Below the pieces are notes generated by a model that made no database searches, was not told the DNA's origin, and was given only the letters and a program-made list of their open reading frames with translations. A DNA stretch of 32,185 nucleotides from Candidatus Poribacteria bacterium (lineage in GTDB: Bacteria; Poribacteria; WGA-4E; WGA-3G): assembly GCA_003635255.1 (NCBI GenBank), contig PYJC01000053.1:160-32344 (forward strand), read 5' to 3'. The translations under genes and the position numbers were made by a program. Positions within the stretch are counted from its first letter, which is position 1. Every line of letters starts with the position of its first letter. This document shows, piece by piece, positions 1 through 8,849 of the stretch.

Positions 1-366
1 TCAATGGTCTCTGAGATTTTTCTGCCTGCTCCCTTTATGGAACCCTTAGGCGAAAAAGACATCGGACCCCTGTATGAAATGCGTCTGTACACCTATCCAG
101 CAGAAGGCATGCCGCAAGTGCTGGAGGCGTGGGGCGCGGCTATCCCTGAGCGCGTGAAGTTCTCACCGTTGGCAGGCTGCTGGTACTCGGAATACGGTGG
201 TGTCAACAATTTTATCCATATATGGGCATATAAGAGTTTTGAAGAACGCGCCCGGATCCGAGCAGAGACACGAGAGAAAGGTGTCTGGCCCCCCAAAGGC
301 TCTGTCAGACCCATCACACAGGAAAGCAAACTCCTACTCCCCGCCCCTTTTTCACCGATGCAGTAA
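1..366 (+). CDS. NIPSNAP family protein, C-terminal part (5' end outside window)
   Basis: The reading frame is open to the left edge, so the Met codon at 4 need not be the start. The visible 121 residues hold one NIPSNAP domain: YEMRLYTYPAEGMPQVLEAW, then the SPLAGCWYSEYGG and FIHIWAYKSFEERARIRAE stretches typical of the family, ending in KLLLPAPFSPMQ. Family members are ferredoxin-like-fold proteins of about 100 or 200 residues (one or two domains), and this looks like the second domain of a two-domain protein. The biochemical role of bacterial members is not established. The gene ends 142 bases before mutS and probably belongs to a separate transcript, because a promoter-like sequence lies in the gap. 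Confidence 0.8.
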   Translation, partial: SMVSEIFLPAPFMEPLGEKDIGPLYEMRLYTYPAEGMPQVLEAWGAAIPERVKFSPLAGCWYSEYGGVNNFIHIWAYKSFEERARIRAETREKGVWPPKGSVRPITQESKLLLPAPFSPMQ

Positions 367-420
367 TTTGATTCCGCAACAATGCTGCTACGAACTTCCA
401 AGGGCTGTCTGAAAAAGGGT

Positions 421-449
421 TTGACATAAGTTTCTGAATGTGCTACGGT
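421..449 (+). promoter_or_regulatory. Candidate sigma70-type promoter of mutS
   Basis: TTGACA at 421-426, a 17-nt spacer, then TACGGT at 444-449. The predicted transcript would start near 456, leaving a leader of about 50 nt before the mutS ATG at 508. The same geometry recurs before many other genes here. Confidence 0.5.
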
Positions 450-507
450 ATTAGAAGTTAATCCTTCGCATAAAAGATAACCACGCTAATCATATCAAGG
501 AAACTAT

Positions 508-3201
508 ATGGCACGTTCAAAACAGTCCGACCTGTCAATGATGGAGCTCTACAAACAGATAAAAAAACAGCACGAAGATGCGATCCTCCTGTGCCGGGTC
601 GGTGATTTTTATGAAGCCTTCTTTGAAGACGCGGAACTCATCGCACGCCTCCTTGAGATCGCCTTGACAACAAGAAGCCATAAAAATCAGAAATCTCCGC
701 CACCACCGATGGCGGGAATCCCTCACCACGCCCTCGACTCCTATCTCTACAAACTCGTCAAAGCTGGACATAAGGTCGCTATTCTCGAGCAGACCGAGGA
801 CGCAAAAGTCGCACGCGATGAAAACCGGCTCGTCAAACGCGATGTCGTCCGGATCGTCACACCCGGCACCGTGACCGATCCGAAAGTGCTTGAACATAAA
901 CAGAACAATTACCTCATCTCAATCTATCCGAACAAAGATGTCTACGGTGTCGCCGTGGCGGATCTCTCTACAGGCGAATTTCTGGTAACCGAACTCACGG
1001 ACCCCTCACGTCTCTGGGCAGAGGTCCACCGCTTTTCCCCGAAAGAGTGCCTCTTCTCCGAATCCTTTGAAGACGCGGAGATGTTTGACCGCCTCAAGAC
1101 CGAACTCAAAGCGACGGTCAATCATCTGCCCGATTGGCGGTTTGACTTTGATACCGCACGAACCGAACTCCTCCAACATTTCCAAACGATTTCACTCGAC
1201 GGATTCGGGTGTGAACATCTTCCCACAGCGATCTCTGCTGCCGGTGCCCTCATCTACTACCTAAACGAGACACAGAAACAGGAAGTCGAACACATCGTCT
1301 CCCTCCACACCTATACACTCTCGGATTTTATGGTACTGGATGCCGATACGCAGCGCAACCTCGAACTCACGACCTCTATTCGCGACGGTTCCACAAAAGG
1401 CACGCTCCTCGAAGTCCTCGATCAGACAGTGACATCAATGGGCGGTAGAAGGATACGCCAATGCCTCTTGCAACCGCTGCTCGATGAAAAAGAGATTGAG
1501 GAACGGCTTAGCGCGGTTGACGAACTCAAAACCCAGATTAGCCTACAAGAAGAACTGCGCGAGGCACTCGGACAGATGTACGATATTGAACGGCTCATTT
1601 CGCGGATCAGTCTCGGTTCTGTCAACGGACGCGATCTGCATTCGCTCAAGGACTCATTGCGCCTGATTCCCAATGTTAAAGCGCAACTCCAAAACTGCAA
1701 TAGTCCACTGTTGGTATCTCTCGATGAGACCTTGGATCCGCTACCAGCGTTAGCCGAACTGATTGAAAACGGCATCCATCCGAACCCACCCGTAACGATT
1801 CGCGAAGGCGGTGTAATCTGTGACGGCTATAACGAGGAACTCGACGAACTTCGGCAAATCGTGGGAGAAGGAAAAGACTGGATCGCCGCTATGGAAGCAG
1901 AGGAGCGCAAACGCAGCGGTATCCAATCCTTGAAGATCGGATTCAATCAGGTCTTCGGTTACTATATCGACGTGACGAAACCGAATCTCGACATGGTGCC
2001 TGAACACTATATCCGTAAACAGACGCTTCGGAACTCTGAACGGTTCATCACACCTGAACTCAAGGAGCAGGAGGCGAAAGTCCTTAATGCCGAGGATCGG
2101 ATCCAAACGCTGGAGTATGAACTTTTCTGCCAAATCCGTGATGAGGTATCGAAGTACACGGAAGCCATCCAGAAAATCGGAGCCGCACTCGCAATGGTTG
2201 ATGTTCTCGCCAATTTCGCGTATGTTGCATCGAAATACAACTACGTGAAACCGACAGTCGCATCCGTAGACGAAATCGTTATCCGAGACGGTAGACATCC
2301 GGTCGTCGAGCAGCTATTTACACAAGAGGGTTTTGTCCCCAACGACACGCTACTCAACTGCGACGACGAGCAGTTGCATATCATCACAGGACCGAACATG
2401 AGCGGTAAAAGCACCTATCTACGTCAAACGGCACTCATCGTTTTGATGGCACAGATTGGGTGTTTCGTGCCTGCTTCCGCTGCGAAGATCGGATTAGTTG
2501 ACCGGATTTTCACACGCGTCGGTGCTTCAGACAACCTCGTCATGGGACAGAGTACGTTCCTCGTTGAGATGAACGAAACGGCGAATATCCTCAACAATGC
2601 TACTCGCAACAGTCTCGTTATTTTTGACGAAGTTGGTCGCGGCACGAGCACGTTTGATGGACTCAGTATCGCATGGGCGGTTTCAGAGTATCTCTTAGAT
2701 GAAAAACGGATGGGTGCGAAAACGCTCTTTGCGACGCATTATCACGAGTTAGTGGAACTCGCCAGTAAATATAAACGCGCGAAGAACTACAACGTCGCTG
2801 TCCATGAAGATGGGCAGAAGGTGACATTTCTCCGAAAAGTTGTTCCGGGTGGTGCAGACCAGAGTTACGGTATCCACGTCGCACGACTCGCCGGGCTACC
2901 CCAAGCCGTGATTACACGCGCACAGCAGATACTTGAGGTACTTGAACAACACAATCTCAGTATTGAGGCGGACGGTGCAACGGGAGAACCGCCGAAAGCG
3001 CATCCGACAATGCCGAAACCCCGCCGTCGCGTTTCTCGAAAAGCGATACAAAGCGATTCGCTTCAGATGGCACTCTTTACACCGAAGACGCATCCACTCG
3101 TCGAAGAGATTCGACGTTTGGAACTCACGCAGGTGACACCTTTAGACGCGGTAAATATCCTTTATGATTTGAAAGCAAAAGCGGAGGGATCTGAAGGTTA
3201 G
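508..3201 (+). CDS. mutS: DNA mismatch repair protein MutS
   Basis: This is the mismatch-recognition ATPase that binds mispaired or looped DNA as a dimer and recruits MutL. The 897 residues match the usual MutS1 length. The mismatch-binding Phe-x-Glu is F34-Y35-E36 in GDFYEAFFEDA. The Walker A motif GPNMSGKST spans 628-636, Walker B has D707-E708 in IFDEVGRGTSTFDG, and ATHYHEL follows. The C-terminal tail is long and basic (PKPRRRVSRKA) before a final helical segment. The ATG at 508 is preceded by AAGGAAA at a 5-nt spacing. The gene is convergent with mtaB, and the two stop codons overlap at 3198-3201. All catalytic motifs are intact, so it should be functional. Confidence 0.97.
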   Translation: MARSKQSDLSMMELYKQIKKQHEDAILLCRVGDFYEAFFEDAELIARLLEIALTTRSHKNQKSPPPPMAGIPHHALDSYLYKLVKAGHKVAILEQTEDAKVARDENRLVKRDVVRIVTPGTVTDPKVLEHKQNNYLISIYPNKDVYGVAVADLSTGEFLVTELTDPSRLWAEVHRFSPKECLFSESFEDAEMFDRLKTELKATVNHLPDWRFDFDTARTELLQHFQTISLDGFGCEHLPTAISAAGALIYYLNETQKQEVEHIVSLHTYTLSDFMVLDADTQRNLELTTSIRDGSTKGTLLEVLDQTVTSMGGRRIRQCLLQPLLDEKEIEERLSAVDELKTQISLQEELREALGQMYDIERLISRISLGSVNGRDLHSLKDSLRLIPNVKAQLQNCNSPLLVSLDETLDPLPALAELIENGIHPNPPVTIREGGVICDGYNEELDELRQIVGEGKDWIAAMEAEERKRSGIQSLKIGFNQVFGYYIDVTKPNLDMVPEHYIRKQTLRNSERFITPELKEQEAKVLNAEDRIQTLEYELFCQIRDEVSKYTEAIQKIGAALAMVDVLANFAYVASKYNYVKPTVASVDEIVIRDGRHPVVEQLFTQEGFVPNDTLLNCDDEQLHIITGPNMSGKSTYLRQTALIVLMAQIGCFVPASAAKIGLVDRIFTRVGASDNLVMGQSTFLVEMNETANILNNATRNSLVIFDEVGRGTSTFDGLSIAWAVSEYLLDEKRMGAKTLFATHYHELVELASKYKRAKNYNVAVHEDGQKVTFLRKVVPGGADQSYGIHVARLAGLPQAVITRAQQILEVLEQHNLSIEADGATGEPPKAHPTMPKPRRRVSRKAIQSDSLQMALFTPKTHPLVEEIRRLELTQVTPLDAVNILYDLKAKAEGSEG

Positions 3202-4598
3202 GCGGCAGCGATGCAATCCCCTTCTAACGCACCTAAGGTGACGCGCTGAATCTGATTGATTGCACTCTCTGGGGCATCTACGAGGACACGGAGATAGTTG
3301 TCCGTGAAACCGGCGAGGTGGTTGTTTTCGCCTTCTCTACTCGCTTCGATCAACACCTCTTTCTGTTTCCCAAGCATCCCTTGCCGAAACGCAGTATTGA
3401 GACGTTCACCGAGGGCAATCATCGCTTGGCTGCGCGCAGCAGAGATGTGCGGTGATACCTGATCCGGGTAGGTCGCCGCAGGTGTGCCTTTACGGGGTGA
3501 GTAGCGGAACACATGCAATTGGCTGAAACCGATCTCTTCAACGAATTGGCACGATTCTTCAAAGTGTGCATCCGTTTCACCGGGGAATCCTACCATAATA
3601 TCGGTAGTAATCCCGACATCGGCACCGAAGACGCGTCGTAAGTTCTCAACGAGATGTGCAAACGCTGCTGTGGTATACCGCCGACGCATCCGTTGCAACA
3701 CCGCATCCGAACCGGCTTGGAGTGGCAAATGAAAGTGAGGCATACATTTCGGTAACACCCCCATCCGTTCACCAAGTGTATCAGGAAAATACATCGGTTC
3801 AATCGAGCTGAAACGGATCCGTTCGATACCTTCAATGTCGTGAATGTGCTCTAAAATGTCGGCAATGTCCTTGTCTCTACCGGTATCCACACCGTAGGCA
3901 CCCAGATGTACGCCGGTGATGACCACTTCTTTGATACCGCTGTCAGCGATACGATGTGCTTCGTCGGTGATGTCGTCGAGCGGACGGCTTGTCATCCGAC
4001 CGCGGACGTAGGGGATGATACAGTAGGTGCAAAAAGCACTGCAGCCATCTTGCACTTTGATGAGTGCGCGTGTACGTTTACCAGCATCGCTAACGCCCTT
4101 GCTGAAGCGTGCGTGTTCACGGATAGCATCGTGCTGCACTGGCGCAATGGCAAGAAGCGGGTTTGGTGTAGGAGGCACGTCTGCTGTAGGTGATGGTATT
4201 TCAGCGTTTAATATGTCCAAATAGTCCTGAAAATCCGCCTTTTCTCGGTTACCGAAAACGAATGTTACACCCGGTATCTTTTCAATCGCTTCGCGGTCGC
4301 TTTCAGCATAGCAGCCTGTGACAAGCACTTTCGCGTTCGGATGCTGTCGAATTGCTCTCCGAATCGCTTGCCGTGCCTTCTGATCGGCGACGTTTGTTAC
4401 GGTGCATGTATTGATGAGATAGAGGTCTGTCTGTTGCCCCGACATCTCTTCGTCAACGAGGGTATATCCGTTGCATTGGAGTGTCTCGCGCATGGATTGC
4501 GTATCGTATTGATTGGCTTTACATCCCATCGTAATCAGTTTTGCAGTCTTCATGGGTCTTTCAAAAGGGTGCTTGGTTGATGAAGTTTTCGGATTCAT
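3198..4598 (-). CDS. mtaB: tRNA t6A37 methylthiotransferase MtaB (radical SAM)
   Basis: MtaB adds a methylthio group to N6-threonylcarbamoyladenosine at position 37 of tRNAs reading ANN codons. The protein has the three-part layout of methylthiotransferases. The N-terminal UPF0004 domain has three cluster cysteines (in MGCKANQYDTQ, NTCTVTN and TGCYAES). The radical-SAM core has C-x3-C-x2-C in CSAFCTYCIIPYVRGR. A C-terminal TRAM-like segment follows (VLIEASREG to the end). The frame opens at 4598, but the family normally begins near MKTAKLITMGCKANQ, so the ATG at 4553 (giving 451 residues) is an equally good start; neither has a strong ribosome site. It is convergent with mutS, with overlapping stops. 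Confidence 0.93.
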   Translation of the reverse strand: MNPKTSSTKHPFERPMKTAKLITMGCKANQYDTQSMRETLQCNGYTLVDEEMSGQQTDLYLINTCTVTNVADQKARQAIRRAIRQHPNAKVLVTGCYAESDREAIEKIPGVTFVFGNREKADFQDYLDILNAEIPSPTADVPPTPNPLLAIAPVQHDAIREHARFSKGVSDAGKRTRALIKVQDGCSAFCTYCIIPYVRGRMTSRPLDDITDEAHRIADSGIKEVVITGVHLGAYGVDTGRDKDIADILEHIHDIEGIERIRFSSIEPMYFPDTLGERMGVLPKCMPHFHLPLQAGSDAVLQRMRRRYTTAAFAHLVENLRRVFGADVGITTDIMVGFPGETDAHFEESCQFVEEIGFSQLHVFRYSPRKGTPAATYPDQVSPHISAARSQAMIALGERLNTAFRQGMLGKQKEVLIEASREGENNHLAGFTDNYLRVLVDAPESAINQIQRVTLGALEGDCIAAA

Positions 4599-4988
4599 GC
4601 TTCGCTGGCAAGGTTTCTAACTCCGTTTATTTCCAAGTAAATATTATACCCAGTTTTCACTTGAATTGCAAATAAGATAGTCTTCATCGTAGGTTGGGTA
4701 GAACGGACAGCACAAAGATGCCAATAAATCAAAGAGAACTGATGTTGATCCATATACCTTTAATCGCCAAGAGACTGAGTGAAACCCAACGTTTTTCTAT
4801 TCGTATTCAGGATATAGGGGTCTCTCTTGTAGGAGCGAGCTGTGCTCGCGACACTGACTGACTGCTGAAGGCTGATAGCCGATTGCGTTCTGCTGTAGGG
4901 GCGAACTGTGCTCGCGACGCATATTAGAGTTTTGATAAAAGGGGACTTGGAAGATAGGCGGGCACGGAGACCCGCCTCACAGAGAGGT
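4599..4988. repeat. Repeat-rich intergenic region
   Basis: Besides the mtaB promoter, this 390-base gap holds several repeat motifs and no credible gene. GTTGGGT at 4693-4699 is matched by its reverse complement ACCCAAC at 4784-4790. Two near-identical 24-nt direct copies start GTAGG and end TGTGCTCGCGAC, at 4829-4852 and 4895-4918 (two differences). A perfect 7-bp hairpin AGGCGGG/CCCGCCT lies at 4956-4977, 12 bases after the stop codon of the 4989-5960 gene; it has no U-tract. The motifs resemble dispersed short repeats of large environmental genomes. Confidence 0.65.
4643..4671 (-). promoter_or_regulatory. Candidate promoter of mtaB
   Basis: Read on the minus strand: TTGCAA (4671-4666), 17-nt spacer, then a perfect TATAAT (4648-4643). 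Transcription would start near 4636, upstream of both possible mtaB start codons (4598 and 4553). Confidence 0.6.
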
Positions 4989-5960
4989 TTATGATAATTC
5001 AACGGCTTTGCCGGTACGTGCACATTCATAGATAGCCATGTTGAGCGCGACAGAGCGTCTACCTTCATAGCCGTCAACTGCCGGTGCTGCGCCATCGTTG
5101 ATGACACGGAGTGCGTCTTCAATCACACTACCCGGATAAGGCGGGAGTTCAATTTCGGGTTCATCATCATCGACGAACTGCCACATCTCAGGTCCGAGAC
5201 CGACGATGCCTTTTTCGCCGTGGATGTGGATCATCGAAACGCTGCTGCCGGGGAATGTTGTCGTTGTCAGGACGTGTCCCAGCGCACCATTCTCAAATTC
5301 AAGAATCGCCGAGGTCATGTCCTCAGTTTCACAATTTTCGTGATCGTAGACATCAAAATGTGCACCGATGACGCGTTTGACGGGACCCATGAACCAGAGC
5401 ATGAGGTCGATATAATGCACACCTTGGTTCATGATGGAGCCGCCACCGTCAAGTTCCCATGTGCCGTGCCAACCGACGTAGTAGCTATCGGGACGCTTCC
5501 ATTTCATACGGAGTTCGCACAACAGTGGTCTTCCGAGCGCACCTGTTTCGAGTACCTGCTGGATCCGGCGATTATGCGTACCGTAGCGTTCACCGAAGTC
5601 TACAAGCAGTTTGACATCGTTGTCTTCGCATGTTTTAATGAGGGAGTTGCAATTTTCGACACTAACATCCATCGGTTTGGTGGTGATGACGTGTTTACCG
5701 CGGCGAGCCGCTTCCTCTCCGAATTTACCGTGCAGACCGCTTGGGGTCATAATCATTCCCACATCAATGTCGTCGCGATCGAACATCTCAAGCGCATCGT
5801 CGTGGCTTTCGCAGCCGAAACGTTCTTCAGCCGTTTTGCGCCGTTCTTCGACAAGATCTGCCACAGCGACGAGTTCGGCACCGTCTGTTTCGTGAATCAC
5901 ATTGGATCGGTTCATACCCATACCTAAACCGACAACGCCAAAACGTAGATTATTAGCCAT
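4989..5960 (-). CDS. Gfo/Idh/MocA family NAD(P)-dependent oxidoreductase
   Basis: A 323-residue protein with an N-terminal Rossmann domain (GVVGLGMGMNRS, residues 8-19) and a C-terminal Gfo/Idh/MocA substrate domain. The usual EKP motif reads TKP (residues 94-96) in VITTKPMDV, which keeps the catalytic-type Lys95. The GGSIMNQGVHYIDLMLWFMG segment carries the His/Asp region that contacts substrate in this family. Such enzymes oxidise or reduce sugars, inositols or their derivatives; the substrate cannot be read from the sequence. The ATG at 5960 has an AAGGAG ribosome site about 8-9 nt upstream. The gene stands alone, divergent from the FG-GAP gene. Confidence 0.9.
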   Translation of the reverse strand: MANNLRFGVVGLGMGMNRSNVIHETDGAELVAVADLVEERRKTAEERFGCESHDDALEMFDRDDIDVGMIMTPSGLHGKFGEEAARRGKHVITTKPMDVSVENCNSLIKTCEDNDVKLLVDFGERYGTHNRRIQQVLETGALGRPLLCELRMKWKRPDSYYVGWHGTWELDGGGSIMNQGVHYIDLMLWFMGPVKRVIGAHFDVYDHENCETEDMTSAILEFENGALGHVLTTTTFPGSSVSMIHIHGEKGIVGLGPEMWQFVDDDEPEIELPPYPGSVIEDALRVINDGAAPAVDGYEGRRSVALNMAIYECARTGKAVELS

Positions 5961-6000
5961 TTAGAATTTCTCCTTTTTTATAAGTTTGCCTCGCAGCGAG

Positions 6001-6113
6001 AGTTATCGGTTATCGGTTATCAGTTAAGAGCCGTATTTATCATAGCGCATCTTTCCTCTGCGGGATGCCGAATGTGGGTAAGCTGTTAAAATCCCAATTC
6101 CTAACCGATAACT
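6001..6113. repeat. Small inverted-repeat element
   Basis: AGTTATCGGTTA at 6001-6012 is repeated exactly in inverse orientation at 6102-6113 (TAACCGATAACT), 113 bases end to end. The left arm continues as 7-nt tandem copies of GTTATCG/GTTATCA (6002-6022). The right arm is followed by related ACTGA(A/T) units up to about 6136. It lies in the leader region of the minus-strand oxidoreductase and looks like a small non-coding mobile or dispersed element. No target duplication is clear. Confidence 0.5.
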
Positions 6114-6137
6114 ACTGAAAACTGATGACTGATGACC

Positions 6138-6143
6138 ATTATA
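6138..6143 (-). promoter_or_regulatory. Candidate extended -10 promoter for the 4989-5960 gene
   Basis: The minus strand reads TGTGCTATAAT, a consensus -10 (TATAAT) with an upstream TGn extension. A -35 at normal spacing is poor. The transcript would cross the inverted-repeat element and have a leader of about 170 nt. Confidence 0.35.
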
Positions 6144-6173
6144 GCACATACATAGACGAGGCGTTACAAAAAA

Positions 6174-7820
6174 TTGAAAATACCGATGCTCCGTTTCACC
6201 TTTTTTCTCTTTATCCTCCACGCGATTGCACAGCCCGCACCTTCACAAAACCAATCCGTGCGATTCATTGATGTTACGGCGCAGCTGGGTATCGAATTTA
6301 TCCATACCAACGGCGAGAGTGGACGGAAATACTTTATTGAACCCATCGGTAGTGGCGTTGCTCTTTTCGATTTTGACGATGACGCGGATTTAGATCTCTA
6401 TCTCATCAACGGGGGTGACTTACCCGGACGCACTTCGCCAGTCCCACCAACAAACCGCCTCTATCGCAATGATGGCGATACCTTTACCGATGTAACAATG
6501 GAAGCATCCGTCGGCAATACAGGCTACGGATTGGGATGCTGCGTCGGTGATTACGACAACGACGGTTTCACGGACCTCTATGTGACGAACTACGGAACGA
6601 ATGTCCTCTATCGCAACAACGGCGACGGCACTTTTACAGATATTACCGAGTCCGCCGGAGTCGGTGGAAATCAGTTTAGTAGCGGCTGTGCCTTTGTAGA
6701 CCTTGATGCCGACGGTTATCTGGATCTTTATGTCGTCAACTACGTTCAATTCGATCCGAAGACAAATCCGGAATGTACGCGTCAAGGCGTTCGGACGTAT
6801 TGCACGCCGGAAGCACTACAAGGTGCTGGGGATATCCTCTATCGCAACAACGACGACGGCACTTTCACAGATATAACAGCGGAGGCAGGCATCAGTGGTG
6901 CTGACGGAAAAGGGTTAGGTGTTGTCTGCGGTGATATGGACAACGATGGCGATATAGATATCTTCGTTGCCAACGATACCACACCGAATTTCCTCTATCG
7001 AAATGACAGCGATACTACTATTAAAATGACGGAGGATGCACTTTTCGCAGGTGTTGCGCTCAGCGAGGAGGGGCGTGCCTATAGCGGGATGGGTGCGAAC
7101 CTCGGCGATTTCGACAACGACGGTTATCTTGATATCGTGATTACAAACTTTCAGGATCAGACGAATAGCCTGTACCACAACGCACAGAATGGATTTTTCA
7201 ACGAGGTGAGTTTCGCCAGAGGCATCGGCGAGAAGAGTCTCCGTTATTTGGCGTGGGGTGTCGATTTCGTCGATTTTAACAATGACGGCTGGTTGGATCT
7301 GTTCGTTGCCAACGGGCATTTAGACGATAATGTCGCCGAGATTGACCCGATTGGCACGTACGCACAACCGAATCAACTTTTTCTGAGTAACCGCGGTATC
7401 AATTTTTCGGAGAATCCTGATGCGGCAATAGCAGGACAAAAGGTGAGTCGCGGCACCGCATTCGGCGATATAGACAACGATGGCGATATAGATATTGTTG
7501 TCTCTAACCTCAAAGATACACCGACTGTTTTACGGAATGACAGCACCAACACGACAAGATGGTTGCATATCAAACTCATCGGCACGCACTGTAACCGTGA
7601 TGCGATTGGTGCCCGGGTAACCGTTGTTTCAGGCGATTTGACGCAGATCCGTGAAGTCAAAAGCGGTTCGGGGTATATCAGTCAGAACGATCTCCGTCTA
7701 CATTTTGGATTGGGCGATGCGACACAGGTTGATACCCTAACCGTGCGATGGCTCTGCGGCAAAGTTCAAACCCTACAGAACATTGAAACGAATCAGGTGC
7801 TTGTTATTTCGGAGGAATAG
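6174..7820 (+). CDS. Secreted FG-GAP/VCBS-repeat protein with ASPIC/UnbV domain (CRTAC1-like)
   Basis: A predicted beta-propeller protein of the CRTAC1/UnbV type. The frame opens with TTG at 6174, and an ATG at 6186 is a likely alternative; no clear ribosome site decides. A signal peptide is evident (LRFTFFLFILHAIA). At least seven calcium-binding-loop repeats are visible: DFDDDADLD near 66, DYDNDGFTD near 127, DLDADGYLD near 176, DMDNDGDID near 254, DFDNDGYLD near 312, DFNNDGWLD near 367 and DIDNDGDID near 432. The last 85 residues (WLHIKLIGTHCNRDAIGARV to the end) form the ASPIC/UnbV domain. Such proteins are exported or surface-bound; their function is unknown, with adhesion or carbohydrate binding often suggested. 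The gene stops 8 bases before the convergent PhyH gene. Confidence 0.88.
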   Translation: MKIPMLRFTFFLFILHAIAQPAPSQNQSVRFIDVTAQLGIEFIHTNGESGRKYFIEPIGSGVALFDFDDDADLDLYLINGGDLPGRTSPVPPTNRLYRNDGDTFTDVTMEASVGNTGYGLGCCVGDYDNDGFTDLYVTNYGTNVLYRNNGDGTFTDITESAGVGGNQFSSGCAFVDLDADGYLDLYVVNYVQFDPKTNPECTRQGVRTYCTPEALQGAGDILYRNNDDGTFTDITAEAGISGADGKGLGVVCGDMDNDGDIDIFVANDTTPNFLYRNDSDTTIKMTEDALFAGVALSEEGRAYSGMGANLGDFDNDGYLDIVITNFQDQTNSLYHNAQNGFFNEVSFARGIGEKSLRYLAWGVDFVDFNNDGWLDLFVANGHLDDNVAEIDPIGTYAQPNQLFLSNRGINFSENPDAAIAGQKVSRGTAFGDIDNDGDIDIVVSNLKDTPTVLRNDSTNTTRWLHIKLIGTHCNRDAIGARVTVVSGDLTQIREVKSGSGYISQNDLRLHFGLGDATQVDTLTVRWLCGKVQTLQNIETNQVLVISEE

Positions 7821-7828
7821 GACGTCTC

Positions 7829-8743
7829 CTATGGTGTGGCGTAATCGTCTGGATTGTCCTTCCGCCAGTTCGGGAGATACCCTTCTTTGTGTCCGAAGCC
7901 GTAAGAGGGACCGATTTGGTTCACGCTCGACCAGGGCCACGCCTGTCCGCCGATAAGACGGAATTCATCACCTTTACCGCATAACCAATAGAACATATGC
8001 GCCACGTATCTTGCAACGCCGTGTCCGCCATATTCCGCAGACTGGAAGTCAAATTCTGGTTCTTCCTTCCAATCCCGTGTCGGTGGCACTGTCCGCCAAT
8101 AACTGTATTTCAACATGTGGCGCAATCCTTCCGCACTGGATTCACCCCGACGATGAAGGATGCTCTGTGAATGGATAACAAAAGAACCCGCGGGTCCCTC
8201 GCTTGAAACGCCTTTCTCGGCTATATCTCGATTTGTTGAGCGGATATGTGAACCGGGTAGAAGTTCTGTCGGTCCCATTTCCAACGGTGTATCCTGTGGG
8301 AAATAGAAGACCTCAACGAAATTGGTTTCAGGTCCAAAGACGTGATCGGCATCGTGGTGCCATCCTTGTGCAGGCATCGGACACTCGACACGGTGGTTGC
8401 TTACCAATACAGGCAACCCGACATTCTTACCAAGTAGTGAACGCAATGCTCCGGCGAGTTCACGATTTAGTAGCACATGCTCAATATACCAGTCCTCCAA
8501 CATAATGGAACTCGGTTCATGCGTATCCCGCATGCGTTCTAAATCGGCGTGCGTCATACCTGGCGGCATAAAACACGGATTTATCGGTAAATCGCCGTTG
8601 AGATAATCACACGTCCGCTGGTTAATCTCATCCGGGACAACGCCTTGAAGTTGCAAATAGCCGTCTCTGCAATACTGCACTACCTGTGAATCAGTAAGTG
8701 TTGGTTCACAATCAAAGGTGCGGTTTACTTCATCATATTTCAT
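7829..8743 (-). CDS. Phytanoyl-CoA dioxygenase (PhyH) family protein
   Basis: A Fe(II)/2-oxoglutarate dioxygenase-type protein of 304 residues. The frame is open to an ATG at 8803, but the ATG at 8743 (MKYDEVNRTF) has GGAG 9 nt upstream and begins where the homologous region begins, so it is preferred. Metal ligands fit H129-x-D131 in GWHHDADHVFG. The distal His is H197 (SILHRRGE) or possibly H191, and basic residues follow (LRHMLKYSYWR) that could bind 2-oxoglutarate. LLPGSHIRS is the usual PGSH turn. It probably hydroxylates a small organic substrate; which one is unknown. Convergent with the FG-GAP gene. Confidence 0.88.
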   Translation of the reverse strand: MKYDEVNRTFDCEPTLTDSQVVQYCRDGYLQLQGVVPDEINQRTCDYLNGDLPINPCFMPPGMTHADLERMRDTHEPSSIMLEDWYIEHVLLNRELAGALRSLLGKNVGLPVLVSNHRVECPMPAQGWHHDADHVFGPETNFVEVFYFPQDTPLEMGPTELLPGSHIRSTNRDIAEKGVSSEGPAGSFVIHSQSILHRRGESSAEGLRHMLKYSYWRTVPPTRDWKEEPEFDFQSAEYGGHGVARYVAHMFYWLCGKGDEFRLIGGQAWPWSSVNQIGPSYGFGHKEGYLPNWRKDNPDDYATP

Positions 8744-8849
8744 TTTAGAAACTCCAATTTTCCCTTTCCATAAATCCTTGCATATTTGTCCAGTCCACAT
8801 CAAAATGCTGGCAAATGTTTGGAATTTTTGCAGCGCGCGGTCTTAGCCA

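Noticed and set aside
5220..5927. Open frame of 235 codons on the plus strand
   Set aside because: It lies wholly antisense to the well-supported Gfo/Idh/MocA gene, has no recognisable motif or ribosome site, and its composition mirrors the opposite gene.
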